This document shows, piece after piece, positions 30,183-39,057 of a DNA stretch of 64,000 nt. The stretch is from the NCBI RefSeq assembly GCF_018364065.1, contig NZ_JAGZMO010000004.1, positions 1 through 64,000 of the forward strand. Reading direction: 5' to 3'. The translations under genes were made by a program, and so were the position numbers. Source of the stretch: Veillonella sp. (lineage in GTDB: Bacteria > Bacillota > Negativicutes > Veillonellales > Veillonellaceae). How positions within the stretch are numbered: the first letter of the stretch is position 1; every line of letters begins with the position of its first letter. Under the pieces are notes generated by a model that was not told where the DNA came from, did not search any database, and saw nothing but the letters and a program-made list of their open reading frames with translations.

Positions 30183-31070
30183 TTAGCGAACCGGATTTTC
30201 CAAGGTTCCGATTTCAGGGATGGTGATGGACACCAAATCGTCTTCTTCGAGGAAGCGTTCCGGATTGAAGCCGATACCAACGCCGGCCGGTGTGCCGGTG
30301 GAGATGATGTCGCCCGGTTCCAACGTGATGCCTTGGCTGATTGTGTGAATCAGTTTAGGGATGGAGAAGATTAAATCTTCCGTGGAAGCAGATTGACGAA
30401 GTTCACCATTTACGTAGGTGCGCAATTCGAAGTGTTTCGGCTGTTTGTCACCAATGAGGATGGCCGGCCCCATAGGGCAGAAACCGTCGAGGCTCTTGCC
30501 TAAGAACCACTGTTGATGGCGGCGCTGTAAGTCGCGGGCTGTTACATCGTTCACGATGGTGTAGCCGAAGATATGTTCAAACGCTTCATCTTCAGGAATT
30601 TGAGAACCTCGTTTGCCGATTACGATAGCTAATTCGCCTTCGTAGTCTACTTTCGAGGTGGCATTGCGATGGAGTGGAATCGGTTGTTTAGGTCCGATTA
30701 CGGTGCTTGGCATTTTCGTAAAGAAAATTGGCACTTCCGGTTCAACCGCTGTTTTGTCGTACTCAACAACATGGTCGTGATAGTTTTTGCCGACGCAAAT
30801 AATATTGCGGCTTGGACGGAGTGGAGCATCCAACACAACTTCATCCAGATGGTACGGAATGGCAACCGGTGTTTCACGATGTTTTTCCAGCGCCGTAGCC
30901 AAGGCTAAGATGCCTTCGTCGCCGAAGCTGATTAATTCTTCGATTGTTTCCGGTAAAAATGTGAAGTACGCTTCTTCTAAATCGGCACTGCCGAGGATTG
31001 TTTGTGACTCATCATCGATTACGCCCCATTGTTTGAAGCCGCTGGGAGCGGTAAAACTTGCAATTTTCAT
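30183..31070 (-). CDS. Fumarylacetoacetate hydrolase (FAH) family protein
   Basis: The protein is 295 aa. The start was moved to 31070 (MKIASFTAPSG) because AAGGAGG lies just upstream; the 7-codon longer frame has no such site. Family motifs: VGKNYHDHV, the metal-binding DYEGELAIVIGK, the NDVTARDLQ segment, GKSLDGFCPMGP and GDIISTGTPAGVG. FAH-family enzymes hydrolyse or decarboxylate acylpyruvate-like compounds with a divalent metal (FAHD1-type acylpyruvase, 2-hydroxyhepta-2,4-diene-1,7-dioate isomerase). The exact substrate is not deducible. It lies 24 bases after a small unknown gene on the same strand, probably in one transcript. Confidence 0.88.
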   Translation of the reverse strand: MKIASFTAPSGFKQWGVIDDESQTILGSADLEEAYFTFLPETIEELISFGDEGILALATALEKHRETPVAIPYHLDEVVLDAPLRPSRNIICVGKNYHDHVVEYDKTAVEPEVPIFFTKMPSTVIGPKQPIPLHRNATSKVDYEGELAIVIGKRGSQIPEDEAFEHIFGYTIVNDVTARDLQRRHQQWFLGKSLDGFCPMGPAILIGDKQPKHFELRTYVNGELRQSASTEDLIFSIPKLIHTISQGITLEPGDIISTGTPAGVGIGFNPERFLEEDDLVSITIPEIGTLENPVR

Positions 31071-31094
31071 GATGTCCTCCTTAATTCCCAAACC

Positions 31095-31499
31095 TTACTT
31101 TTCCAGTAATTTAATTTTTTTACTTAACCATTTAACACAACTTTCGCGGTCGTTAAAAAAACGTAAATCCCGTTCCAGGTTGAAATCAATGTAAAGACCA
31201 TATACAAAAGGAATCGGTGTGTTTTCGGCAATGTTAAAGGTATCGATGGCGATATACGTGCCTGGCTCTTTCGTAGACTCCAAATTGCTGAAAGGGATTT
31301 CTTTGATAGAAAAGGCTTCTCCGTTGGAACGGCGGCGCATGCGTTTAGGCACTAGAGAAAAGGTTTTCTTAGTGCCGTCTTCTGTGATCGTAATCATCAC
31401 AGGATTATTCATATTGTAGTCCGCCATAATCTTATTCAGCGCAGATTTGAATTCTCTCAGAGTTACCTCTTTTTCGGGTAATGTATCGATGATTGCCAT
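31095..31499 (-). CDS. Hypothetical protein, 134 aa
   Basis: The start was set at 31499 (MAIIDTLPEKEVTLREF) because an AGAGGA site precedes it; the longer open frame runs through the AT-rich promoter region. It is soluble, without a signal peptide or membrane segment. It has a basic centre (VPKRMRRRSNG) and a C-terminal helix with Trp (ESCVKWLSKKIKLLEK). I do not recognise the family. It precedes the FAH gene and is divergent from the dehydrogenase at 31839. Confidence 0.75.
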   Translation of the reverse strand: MAIIDTLPEKEVTLREFKSALNKIMADYNMNNPVMITITEDGTKKTFSLVPKRMRRRSNGEAFSIKEIPFSNLESTKEPGTYIAIDTFNIAENTPIPFVYGLYIDFNLERDLRFFNDRESCVKWLSKKIKLLEK

Positions 31500-31530
31500 A
31501 ATAGATCCTCTTTTCAAAGTACAATGTTCT

Positions 31531-31550
31531 GTTATAAGTATAAATATAAC
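31531..31550 (-). promoter_or_regulatory. Operator-like inverted repeat over the minus-strand promoter
   Basis: GTTATA-N8-TATAAC. Read on the minus strand, a TATACT box lies inside it, with TTCAAC 18 bases upstream as a possible -35. A related repeat overlaps the divergent promoter at 31698-31723. Confidence 0.35.
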
Positions 31551-31697
31551 AATAGGGATTGTTGAATTCCGACTATTATTTAATTCAACTATAACATAAA
31601 AAATAAAAATGATAAAGTAATACATTGAATTGAGAATAATAATACATGAGGTTACAAGATACAATTTATTCGTCGTTGGAGAATTGAATATTATATC

Positions 31698-31724
31698 TTA
31701 TAACAAAGGAAATAATGTTATAAT
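31698..31724 (+). promoter_or_regulatory. -10 box and operator-like inverted repeat upstream of the dehydrogenase
   Basis: TTATAAC-N12-GTTATAA (31698-31723) overlaps a TATAAT at 31719-31724. No strong -35 is seen. It may be a regulator site shared by the divergent genes. Confidence 0.35.
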
Positions 31725-31838
31725 ACTAAAATAGAGAATAATCAGATTTGGAACATGTTTTTTATCTGAAATTCGCTTTTCGAAGTTGGTTATCTATAGA
31801 ATGGGGCAGGGCTCCGTTCAGAACCGGGAGGAATTAAA

Positions 31839-32813
31839 ATGAGTAAACCAGTTGTTGTTGTACCGGGATTTGCAAGAAAAGATGCTTTGGCTTATTTAGG
31901 GGAGCATGTGACGATAAAACAATGGCAGGAACCGGGCGTAATGCCACGTGACTTGTTAAAGGAATGGTTGAAAGATGCAGACGCATTGTGGAGTGTAAAC
32001 GGTGTTTCCGTTGATGCGGATTTGGTAGCTAATGCGCCAAACTTGAAGGTTATTGCTCAGTCTTCCGTCGGTTATGATAATGTAAATATTGCCGATTTGA
32101 CAGCTGCCAAGATTCCTTATGGTAATACACCTGACGTTTTAACTGAAACAGTTGCAGAATTGGCATTCACATTGGTGGCAACGGCAAGCCGTCGCATTTT
32201 AGAAAACTACGAATTTGTAACATCCGGTCGTTGGGGCAATGGTGAGGCTCCAATTAAAGGCCGCGACTTAAGCCGCACTACATTGGGGATTATCGGCATG
32301 GGCAGCATCGGTGTGTCCATTTCCCGCCGTGCCCGCGCATTCGGCATGACTGTTATTTACAACAACCGTCATCCACGCAAGGACGATCATTTATATGTAA
32401 CAACCTATAAGCCATTGGACGAATTGCTGGAAACCAGTGACGTAGTTCTCGTCATGGCACCGCTTACAGACGAAACCTATCATATGATTAATAAAGAAGC
32501 ATTTATGAAAATGAAGAAGACCGCTCTTTTCGTAAACGTAGGCCGTGGCAAGATTGTTGATACGGACGCACTTGTATGGGCTCTTAACAATGGCGAAATC
32601 GAGTACGCTGCGTTGGACGTTACCGATCCTGAACCATTACCTGGCGACCATCCATTATTGAAAACCGGTAAAGCCTTAGTGGTGCCACATATCGGTTCTT
32701 ACACTGACCGCACCCGTCGCGACATGGCATTCCTTACGGCGGATAACATTTTACTCGGTTTACAAGAAAAACCATTGAAGACTTGTGTAAATCCTGAAGT
32801 CAATTACAAATAG
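31839..32813 (+). CDS. D-isomer-specific 2-hydroxyacid dehydrogenase (NAD(P)-dependent)
   Basis: The protein is 324 aa. The family reduces 2-oxoacids such as glyoxylate or hydroxypyruvate. The Rossmann motif GMGSIG is at ~153-158. The catalytic Arg is in NVGRGKIVD (~235), the Glu in DPEPLPGDHP (~264) and the His in PHIGSYT (~284). CGGGAGGAAT precedes ATG. The closest described group by motif is glyoxylate/hydroxypyruvate reductase. The true substrate is uncertain. It is a single-gene unit facing a divergent minus-strand pair. Confidence 0.88.
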   Translation: MSKPVVVVPGFARKDALAYLGEHVTIKQWQEPGVMPRDLLKEWLKDADALWSVNGVSVDADLVANAPNLKVIAQSSVGYDNVNIADLTAAKIPYGNTPDVLTETVAELAFTLVATASRRILENYEFVTSGRWGNGEAPIKGRDLSRTTLGIIGMGSIGVSISRRARAFGMTVIYNNRHPRKDDHLYVTTYKPLDELLETSDVVLVMAPLTDETYHMINKEAFMKMKKTALFVNVGRGKIVDTDALVWALNNGEIEYAALDVTDPEPLPGDHPLLKTGKALVVPHIGSYTDRTRRDMAFLTADNILLGLQEKPLKTCVNPEVNYK

Positions 32814-32839
32814 ATTGCGTCTGTAGAAAATATAAACGA

Positions 32840-33015
32840 TCATTGCTGTAAATACATGAAACTATCTATGACTATGAAGCTATCTATTACTGAAAAATTA
32901 TAAAACTATTATTGTTATATATTGCTATAGAAGCGTAAAGCTATCTATAAAAATTAAAGCTTATTTATAAAAACATAAAGCTATCTATGGCTGTAAAAAA
33001 ACGTGAAACTATGGT
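32840..33015 (+). repeat. Degenerate intergenic repeats before glnS
   Basis: Repeated short segments of the type AAAGCTATCTATAAA/AAACTATCTATGACT with variable spacing. They fill most of the 243-base gap. Similar short-unit repeats occur at 9161-9290, 40431-40550 and 43610-43715. Confidence 0.6.
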
Positions 33016-33056
33016 AAAATTATTTGATAGATTACTTATAGAAAGGATGATGGTTC

Positions 33057-34730
33057 GTGGAAGCACCAACTAATGAAAGTGTTAATTTTATAGAGGCGAT
33101 TATTAATAAAGATAATGAAGAAGGAGTGTACGGCAATCGTGTACACACTCGTTTCCCGCCTGAACCGAACGGCTATTTGCACATTGGACACGCTAAGTCC
33201 ATTTGCCTGAACTTTGGCCTCGGTGAAACGTATAAAGGCCTGACGAATCTTCGTTTTGATGATACAAACCCTGTTAAGGAAGATGTGGAATATGTTAATT
33301 CCATAGAAAATGATGTGAAGTGGCTCGGCTTCGACTGGGAAGACCGCGAATATTTCGCATCCGACTATTTCGACACCATGTATGACTACGCCGTGGAATT
33401 GATTAAAAAAGGCCGCGCTTATGTGGATGATCAGACACCGGAACAGATTAAGGAAAATCGTGGCGATTTCTCCAAACCGGGCGTAAACAGCCCATTCCGC
33501 GACCGCTCCGTTGAAGAAAACTTGCGTCTTTTCGAAGAAATGAAGGAAGGCAAGTATAAGGACGGGGAAAAAGTACTCCGCGCTAAGATCGACATGGCTT
33601 CGCCTAACATTGTAATGCGCGACCCTGTATTATATCGTATTTTACATGCATCCCATCATCGCACGGGCGACAAATGGTGCATTTATCCGATGTACGACTA
33701 CGCACATCCGGTAGAAGATGCGATTGAACGCATTACGCACTCCGTATGTACGTTGGAATTCGAAGTGCATCGCCCGCTATACAACTGGGTTCTTGAAGAA
33801 TGGCCTGACAAGGAAAAACCACAGCAGATTGAATTTGCCCGTTTGAATATTACTAACATGGTAATGAGTAAACGTAAGCTTCGTCAGTTGGTTGAACAAA
33901 ACCTCGTAAGCGGCTGGGACGATCCTCGTATGCCTACCATTTCCGGTTTGCGCCGTCGCGGCTATACGCCGGCAGCGATTCGTGACTTCTGTCAGCGCAT
34001 CGGCGTGGCAAAAGCGGACAGCGTGGTAGATATTGCGCTCTTGGAATTCTGTATCCGCGAAGACTTGAAATTGAAAGCACCTCGTCAGATGGCTGTAGTA
34101 AATCCGGTGAAAGTGGTTATTACTAACTATCCGGAAGGCCAGATTGAAATGGTGACTATCGAAAATAACCCTGAAAATGAAGAAATGGGCACTCGTGAAG
34201 TTCCATTCGGTCGTGAAATTTACATCGAACAGGACGACTTCATGGAAGTACCTGTGAAGAAATTCTTCCGCATGACGCCTGGTAAAGAAGTTCGTTTAAA
34301 AGGCGCTTACATCGTTATGTGCGATGAAGTGATTAAGAACGAAGACGGCTCCATTAAGGAAATTCATTGTACCTATGATCCTGAAACGAAGAGCGGCAGC
34401 GGCAGTCAGCGCAAAGTAAAAGGCACGCTTCACTGGGTAGAAGCATCCACGGCAGTGGATATGGAACTTCGTTTATATGATTACTTGCTCAAAACTGATG
34501 ATGAAGAAGTGGACAGCAAGGACTTCTTGGCGCAGCTTAATCCAAACTCCCTTACTGTAATGCATGGTAAAGGGGAACCGGCTTTTAAAACAACAAAACC
34601 GGGCGATCATTTCCAATTCTTGCGTCAGGGCTACTTTGTAACTGACTTGGACAGCACAGAAGATCATATCGTGATGAACCGCATTGTGGGTCTTCGCGAC
34701 AGCTGGGCTAAAATGCAGAAAAAAGGATGA
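33057..34730 (+). CDS. glnS: Glutaminyl-tRNA synthetase
   Basis: The protein is 557 aa. It charges tRNA-Gln with glutamine. The class I HIGH motif is in [15 protein letters not shown] (~37-50) and the KMSKS-like motif is VMSKRKL (~267). The GlnRS-specific FPPEPNG and the C-terminal anticodon-binding beta domains ([10 protein letters not shown]) are present; length is as in the family. The start is GTG at 33057 after AAAGGATGA. Its presence suggests direct charging rather than only the GatCAB route. Confidence 0.95.
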   Translation: MEAPTNESVNFIEAIINKDNEEGVYGNRVHTRFPPEPNGYLHIGHAKSICLNFGLGETYKGLTNLRFDDTNPVKEDVEYVNSIENDVKWLGFDWEDREYFASDYFDTMYDYAVELIKKGRAYVDDQTPEQIKENRGDFSKPGVNSPFRDRSVEENLRLFEEMKEGKYKDGEKVLRAKIDMASPNIVMRDPVLYRILHASHHRTGDKWCIYPMYDYAHPVEDAIERITHSVCTLEFEVHRPLYNWVLEEWPDKEKPQQIEFARLNITNMVMSKRKLRQLVEQNLVSGWDDPRMPTISGLRRRGYTPAAIRDFCQRIGVAKADSVVDIALLEFCIREDLKLKAPRQMAVVNPVKVVITNYPEGQIEMVTIENNPENEEMGTREVPFGREIYIEQDDFMEVPVKKFFRMTPGKEVRLKGAYIVMCDEVIKNEDGSIKEIHCTYDPETKSGSGSQRKVKGTLHWVEASTAVDMELRLYDYLLKTDDEEVDSKDFLAQLNPNSLTVMHGKGEPAFKTTKPGDHFQFLRQGYFVTDLDSTEDHIVMNRIVGLRDSWAKMQKKG

Positions 34731-34758
34731 TTTCGTATAACCAAAGAGGAGTTAAGGT

Positions 34759-35400
34759 ATGAAAATTAAGTTGTGGGGAACGGCGCTATTGCTGTCCTTG
34801 GCACTCAGTGTTTCCGCTGTAAGCTTTGCGGCGAGCAACAAGGTTGTTGATATACATTCCGTGAAAGTGCCTGCAGGTGTGACGCTTCAAAAAGGAGCGC
34901 AAACATCTCTGTTAACCAATAAACAAGATATTAATACGTATTTATTGGGCTGGGGCGTATTGGATACGGAAGTGTATCAGTTGCGTTACAAGCAGAACAA
35001 CGAGTTTCGCTATGGCGTAATTGCTGATATTCGCTTGGGGGCTACAGGTTTGCAGTTCTTTGGTATTGACGGTACCATGCCTGTTATTTCCATAAAAGGC
35101 CAAAAAGATAACGATGCGAAGTATGTAGCGGAAGTGGCTGAATACATTAATGACAATGGCGATAATCCGACTCGTCCTTATACGGTAGTTACGCCGCTTA
35201 CAAAGCAGAAAAACGGTTCTTATGCAGGGACTGTACGCGTAGATACGTATGAAGATTTGAAGACGTACTCGGATACATTGCATGTAGTTGTATATGATAA
35301 CTTGTATTTCGGTACGAGCATCCGCGTTATCGGCTTGAACAGCGGTGACGACAGCGACTTGTGGCCGCGTTTGGCAGACTTTGCAAAAGTATATAAATAA
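34759..35400 (+). CDS. Secreted protein of unknown function
   Basis: The protein is 213 aa with a clear signal peptide (MKIKLWGTALLLSLALSVSA, cleavage near SFAAS). The mature part is mixed alpha/beta with no Cys and no recognisable domain. The AAAGAGGAG site and its position 28 bases after glnS suggest co-transcription, and a strong terminator follows. It is presumably periplasmic. Confidence 0.8.
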   Translation: MKIKLWGTALLLSLALSVSAVSFAASNKVVDIHSVKVPAGVTLQKGAQTSLLTNKQDINTYLLGWGVLDTEVYQLRYKQNNEFRYGVIADIRLGATGLQFFGIDGTMPVISIKGQKDNDAKYVAEVAEYINDNGDNPTRPYTVVTPLTKQKNGSYAGTVRVDTYEDLKTYSDTLHVVVYDNLYFGTSIRVIGLNSGDDSDLWPRLADFAKVYK

Positions 35401-35410
35401 GTATTATAAT

Positions 35411-35446
35411 TGCCATAGCAGCGCTTTGTTGCTATGGCAGTTTTTT
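35411..35446 (+). terminator. Intrinsic terminator
   Basis: A perfect 10-bp stem TGCCATAGCA / TGCTATGGCA and six Ts, directly after the secreted-protein gene. Confidence 0.9.
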
Positions 35447-35489
35447 ACTGAAAAACTGCATACAGGTTTTTGAGAAAGGACTTATCGTA

Positions 35490-35906
35490 ATGAACATTTT
35501 ATTTCATAATTTATTCCGCCATCAGGATGCAGGCTTGTTCTTCTATCGCATCGTGTTCGGCCTTTCTATGATTGCTCATGGGTATTTTAAATTTGCCGGC
35601 GGCAGCAAAGTTTTATACTCCGTAGGATCTGCTATGGCTCAGTTCGGTGTACCGGACGGATTTTTACTCCTTGGCACCTTGGCGGCAGCCCTCGAAATTA
35701 TCGGCGGCATCTTAGTCATTTTTGGCTTCCTCACACGACTCGGCGCCCTCATGATTGCCGGCACCTTGCTCGTGGCCACCTTGGTAAAATTGGACAGCGG
35801 TTTCTTCGCGTGGGACTATCCATCTCAGATGATGTTCGGTGCCATCATGTTGTTTATCGCAGGCCCTGGCCGTTATAGCGTTGATGCTATGTTTGTGAAA
35901 CGATAA
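35490..35906 (+). CDS. DoxX family membrane protein
   Basis: The protein is 138 aa with four predicted membrane helices and the family features FYRIVFGLSMIAHGYFKF at the N-terminus, GxLxxxLEIIGGxLxxxG in the middle and a TLVKLDSGFF segment. DoxX-family proteins are small quinone/redox-linked or stress membrane proteins, and their exact role is usually unknown. A GAGAAAGGA site precedes ATG. It is a single-gene unit. Confidence 0.85.
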   Translation: MNILFHNLFRHQDAGLFFYRIVFGLSMIAHGYFKFAGGSKVLYSVGSAMAQFGVPDGFLLLGTLAAALEIIGGILVIFGFLTRLGALMIAGTLLVATLVKLDSGFFAWDYPSQMMFGAIMLFIAGPGRYSVDAMFVKR

Positions 35907-35931
35907 AAAACTGAATATTTTCGTATTTATG

Positions 35932-35974
35932 AGACTATACTTGCTGTATAAAATGTAGCAAGTATAGTCTTTTT
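35932..35974 (+). terminator. Intrinsic terminator after the DoxX gene
   Basis: A 13-bp perfect stem AGACTATACTTGC / GCAAGTATAGTCT followed by Ts. Confidence 0.9.
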
Positions 35975-36117
35975 ATGTATCTTGATTAAAATCTAATTTA
36001 TCGATAAAATGGATATATATGAATTTAAAATGAATAGGGGATTATCCTGAATCCAACAAATGGGGACCACCTTCAGAGTAGTTAAGTTGAGTATAAGATT
36101 TTTCAAAAGGAGTAATT

Positions 36118-36714
36118 ATGTTTTGTGAAAATTGTGGACAAAAATTAAAAGATGACGCTCGCTTCTGTAGTAAATGCGGAACTCAGGTAAGCTCTATTGG
36201 AGAAGCAAATCCTAATCCGAACATTACGCCTAATCCCAATGTGGCAAATCCCAATGCTAACGCAGCTAATGCGACCACGACTGAAGCACAATCTGAAGAA
36301 AGTTTCAGCTGGACGGATTTGTTTAAGGATATTCCGGGCCGTTATAATCGAAGTGAGTATTGGTGGCGTGCGTTAGGATATTTTTTAATTTTCGCTATTG
36401 GTTTGTTGTTAATAGCCGATATGACTGATCGGGAAATAAAACGCAGTCTTGGGACTATCGGTTATTATATCGTGTTGATTGGTCTCTTGGCTGTTCTATG
36501 GGGCTTTGCAAGATGTGTCGTTAAGAGATTCCACGATGCGAACTATTCAGGCTATTATTTGGGTGGCTATTATCTAGTTGCTAAATTAGCGACCAATTTA
36601 TTTGATATAGAGTCTACCGCTGCTTGGATATTTCTTTATACCTTACTTCCTTATATTATAGGATTGGTTTTGCCAACCCATGGAGCCTCTAATGAATGGG
36701 GCGATCCAAAATAA
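36118..36714 (+). CDS. Zinc-ribbon and DUF805 membrane protein
   Basis: The protein is 198 aa. An N-terminal zinc ribbon (CENCGQ ... CSKCGT, residues 3-21) is followed by an Asn/Pro-rich linker of short NPN repeats (~29-58). The DUF805 domain follows, with its RYNRSEYWWRAL entry, about four membrane helices and RFHDANYSGYY before the third. DUF805 proteins are small inner-membrane proteins without an assigned function. AAAAGGAG precedes ATG. A second DUF805 gene lies at 50568-51125. Confidence 0.85.
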   Translation: MFCENCGQKLKDDARFCSKCGTQVSSIGEANPNPNITPNPNVANPNANAANATTTEAQSEESFSWTDLFKDIPGRYNRSEYWWRALGYFLIFAIGLLLIADMTDREIKRSLGTIGYYIVLIGLLAVLWGFARCVVKRFHDANYSGYYLGGYYLVAKLATNLFDIESTAAWIFLYTLLPYIIGLVLPTHGASNEWGDPK

Positions 36715-36790
36715 AATTTACTTACTGTAGATAAGCAGTGGCTGTTATATATTAGCGTTTAAATTCCGAGTTGGTGCACGTTAGGTTTTT

Positions 36791-36827
36791 AATTCCGAGT
36801 AATCTGAATGGTTGCTCGGAATTTTTT
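36791..36827 (+). terminator. Intrinsic terminator
   Basis: AATTCCGAG pairs with CTCGGAATT around an imperfect inner stem and a T-run. Its core (CCGAG-AA-CTGAAT-GTTGCTCGG) resembles the terminator at 4055-4085. Confidence 0.8.
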
Positions 36828-36934
36828 ATACCCTTAAGGAGAGAGTGCAACTGTCAAAAAAATCAATCCCAAAAGAATGGCAGGGGGTATTCTTTTTTAT
36901 ATAATTAATGGGGCAAAACACATAAAGATATTTT

Positions 36935-36952
36935 ATTTTATGCGCATAAAAT
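36935..36952. promoter_or_regulatory. Perfect 18-bp palindrome upstream of hemE, candidate operator
   Basis: ATTTTATGCGCATAAAAT is fully self-complementary and ends 49 bases before the hemE ATG, in the promoter zone. It does not match the Fur consensus that I know. No T-run follows, so it is not a terminator. Confidence 0.5.
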
Positions 36953-37001
36953 GGTAAACTTAATTATATGACCGTAATCTAATAGAAAGAAGACATAATT
37001 A

Positions 37002-38051
37002 ATGAATTTGACATATTTAAAAACTATCCAAGGGGAGAACACTACGCACTGTCCGGTGTGGTTTATGCGCCAGGCGGGCCGTAGTCAAGCTGAATATCGC
37101 CGAATTAAAGAGAAGTATTCTTTGTTCGAGATTACACAACAACCGGAACTTTGCGCGTATATAACGAGGCTTCCTGTTGAGGAATACAATGTGGACGCCG
37201 CTATTTTATATAAGGATATTATGACGCCGCTGTTGCCTATCGGGGTGAATGTGGAACTCAAGTCCGGCATCGGGCCGGTAATCGACAATCCGATTCGCAC
37301 GGATGCTGATGTGGAGGCACTTCGTCCGCTCGTTCCGGAAGAATCATTGCCGCATATTTTAGAAACCATTCGATTATTAACCGAAGAGCAGCTCAATGTG
37401 CCGCTTATTGGTTTCTGTGGTGCCCCATTTACTTTGGCCAGCTACATGATCGAAGGAGGCCCTTCGAAAAACTATCAGAAAACACGTCAGATGTTGGTAT
37501 CCCGTCCTGAACTGTGGGATGCGCTGATGGAAACATTGACCGACATGAGCATCGTTTATTTAGATGCGCAAATTAATGCCGGTGCGAAGGCCGTTCAAAT
37601 TTTCGACTCCTGGGTAGGTGCCGTAAGTGCTTTGGAATATGAAGCGCGCATTTATCCATTTATGAATCAATTGGTAAGTACTTTAAAAGCGAAGCATCCG
37701 GAGGTGCCGGTAACAATGTTTGGCGTAGGTACGTACCATTTATTGCCGCAATGGAAAACATTGCCTCTTGATGTGGTGGGCCTCGACTGGCGTTCGCCGA
37801 TTTCCGATGCTACTAACATGGGGATTACGCAAACAGTGCAGGGCAATCTTGACCCGGCCTATTTATTTGCGGACTGGTCAATCATTAAAACGCAGATTGA
37901 TCGCATTCTTGAAGAAGGTCGTCGCCATAGCGTCGCTGTAGGTCGCGAAGGCGCTCATATATTTAACTTGGGGCACGGTGTTGTGCCGGAAGCAAATCCT
38001 GATGTGTTGAAGCGGATTGTGGACTATGTTCACAGTGTGACCGCACGATAG
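37002..38051 (+). CDS. hemE: Uroporphyrinogen decarboxylase
   Basis: The protein is 349 aa. It converts uroporphyrinogen III to coproporphyrinogen III, the branch point of heme synthesis. The signature [16 protein letters not shown] is at ~18-33 and the active-site segment [17 protein letters not shown] is at ~137. It is the first gene of hemE-hemH-cgoX-chdC. The ribosome site AGAAAGAAG is weak. The catalytic Arg and the neighbouring residues are intact. Confidence 0.96.
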   Translation: MNLTYLKTIQGENTTHCPVWFMRQAGRSQAEYRRIKEKYSLFEITQQPELCAYITRLPVEEYNVDAAILYKDIMTPLLPIGVNVELKSGIGPVIDNPIRTDADVEALRPLVPEESLPHILETIRLLTEEQLNVPLIGFCGAPFTLASYMIEGGPSKNYQKTRQMLVSRPELWDALMETLTDMSIVYLDAQINAGAKAVQIFDSWVGAVSALEYEARIYPFMNQLVSTLKAKHPEVPVTMFGVGTYHLLPQWKTLPLDVVGLDWRSPISDATNMGITQTVQGNLDPAYLFADWSIIKTQIDRILEEGRRHSVAVGREGAHIFNLGHGVVPEANPDVLKRIVDYVHSVTAR

Positions 38052-38061
38052 GCGGGGCTAT

Positions 38062-39057
38062 ATGAAACGAAGAGTAGGATTGTTGGTTATGTCCTATGGC
38101 ACGCCTCGCAAGGAATCAGATATTTTGCCTTACTATACACATATTCGCCGCGGTTATCCGCCTACCGAAGAAGAGGTGGAGAATCTCAAGCAGCGATATG
38201 CGGCCATCGGCGGCTTGTCGCCCTTGGCAAAATTAACGGAAATTCAGGCTCGTGAGCTGGAGCGTCAATTAAATGAAAGTGCGCAAGATGTGGAGTATGA
38301 GCTGTTTATCGGCAACAAACACATTGAGCCCACCATTGAAGACGCAGTGACTCAAATGCATGAGGCGGGTATTACGGAAGCGGTGGCGATTGTCATGGCA
38401 CCGTATTTTTCCATGTTTGCCACGGCCTCCTATTTTGAGCGCGCCCGTCGGCGAGCTAACCGATATGATTTGAAACTTTACGAAGTACCTGCGTGGAACG
38501 ATGAACCGGAGTTTATCGACTACTGGGCAGGTGCGTTAACGAATGCTCTGCATGAAGCGGCGCAAGGGAACAATGCAGCTCGTGAGCAGCTAGAGACTGT
38601 GTCTGAACCGCAAGGGAACAATGCGCCACCTTTGCGGGGGGAGCAAATTGGAGTTGTGTTTACCGCTCACAGTTTGCCTTACCATGTAATTCACATGGGC
38701 GATACATATCCGCAGATTGTGGAAGAGACCGCTCATACCATTGCACGCAAGGTAGGAATTGATTCTTATAAAATGGCCTGGCAAAGCGCCGGTGTACGTG
38801 GTGACTGGCTCACGCCGGATGTGTTGGACGTGACGAAGGAATTCAGCGATACGGTGACGAAACTTATTTATGTGCCTATCGGCTTTGTGTGTGACCATTT
38901 GGAAATTTTATACGATAATGACAAGGTCTGTAAGGATCTTTGTGATACACTGGGACTCGCGTACAAACGAGTTCCAATGCCTAACGGGGACGGGCTTTTC
39001 GTAAAAGCCATGGCCCAGGCGGTTAGGCGGCAAATGAACAGTAACGAGGTGAAATGA
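38062..39057 (+). CDS. hemH: Ferrochelatase, probably coproporphyrin ferrochelatase (CpfC type)
   Basis: The protein is 331 aa. It inserts Fe2+ into the porphyrin ring. Seen: the N-terminal GLLVMSYGTP, the catalytic His in VFTAHSLPYHVI, and SAGVRGDWLTPDV plus PIGFVCDHLEILYDND near the C-terminus. The chdC gene in the same operon makes coproporphyrin III the likely substrate. Residues ~162-190 are a Gln/Asn-rich insert created by a 16-bp direct repeat (38561-38576 and 38609-38624). It lies 10 bases after hemE and its stop overlaps the next start. Confidence 0.92.
   Translation: MKRRVGLLVMSYGTPRKESDILPYYTHIRRGYPPTEEEVENLKQRYAAIGGLSPLAKLTEIQARELERQLNESAQDVEYELFIGNKHIEPTIEDAVTQMHEAGITEAVAIVMAPYFSMFATASYFERARRRANRYDLKLYEVPAWNDEPEFIDYWAGALTNALHEAAQGNNAAREQLETVSEPQGNNAPPLRGEQIGVVFTAHSLPYHVIHMGDTYPQIVEETAHTIARKVGIDSYKMAWQSAGVRGDWLTPDVLDVTKEFSDTVTKLIYVPIGFVCDHLEILYDNDKVCKDLCDTLGLAYKRVPMPNGDGLFVKAMAQAVRRQMNSNEVK

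Noticed and set aside
31500..31664. Long N-terminal extension of the minus-strand unknown protein
   Set aside because: It would translate the AT-rich promoter region, and a good ribosome site supports the start at 31499.
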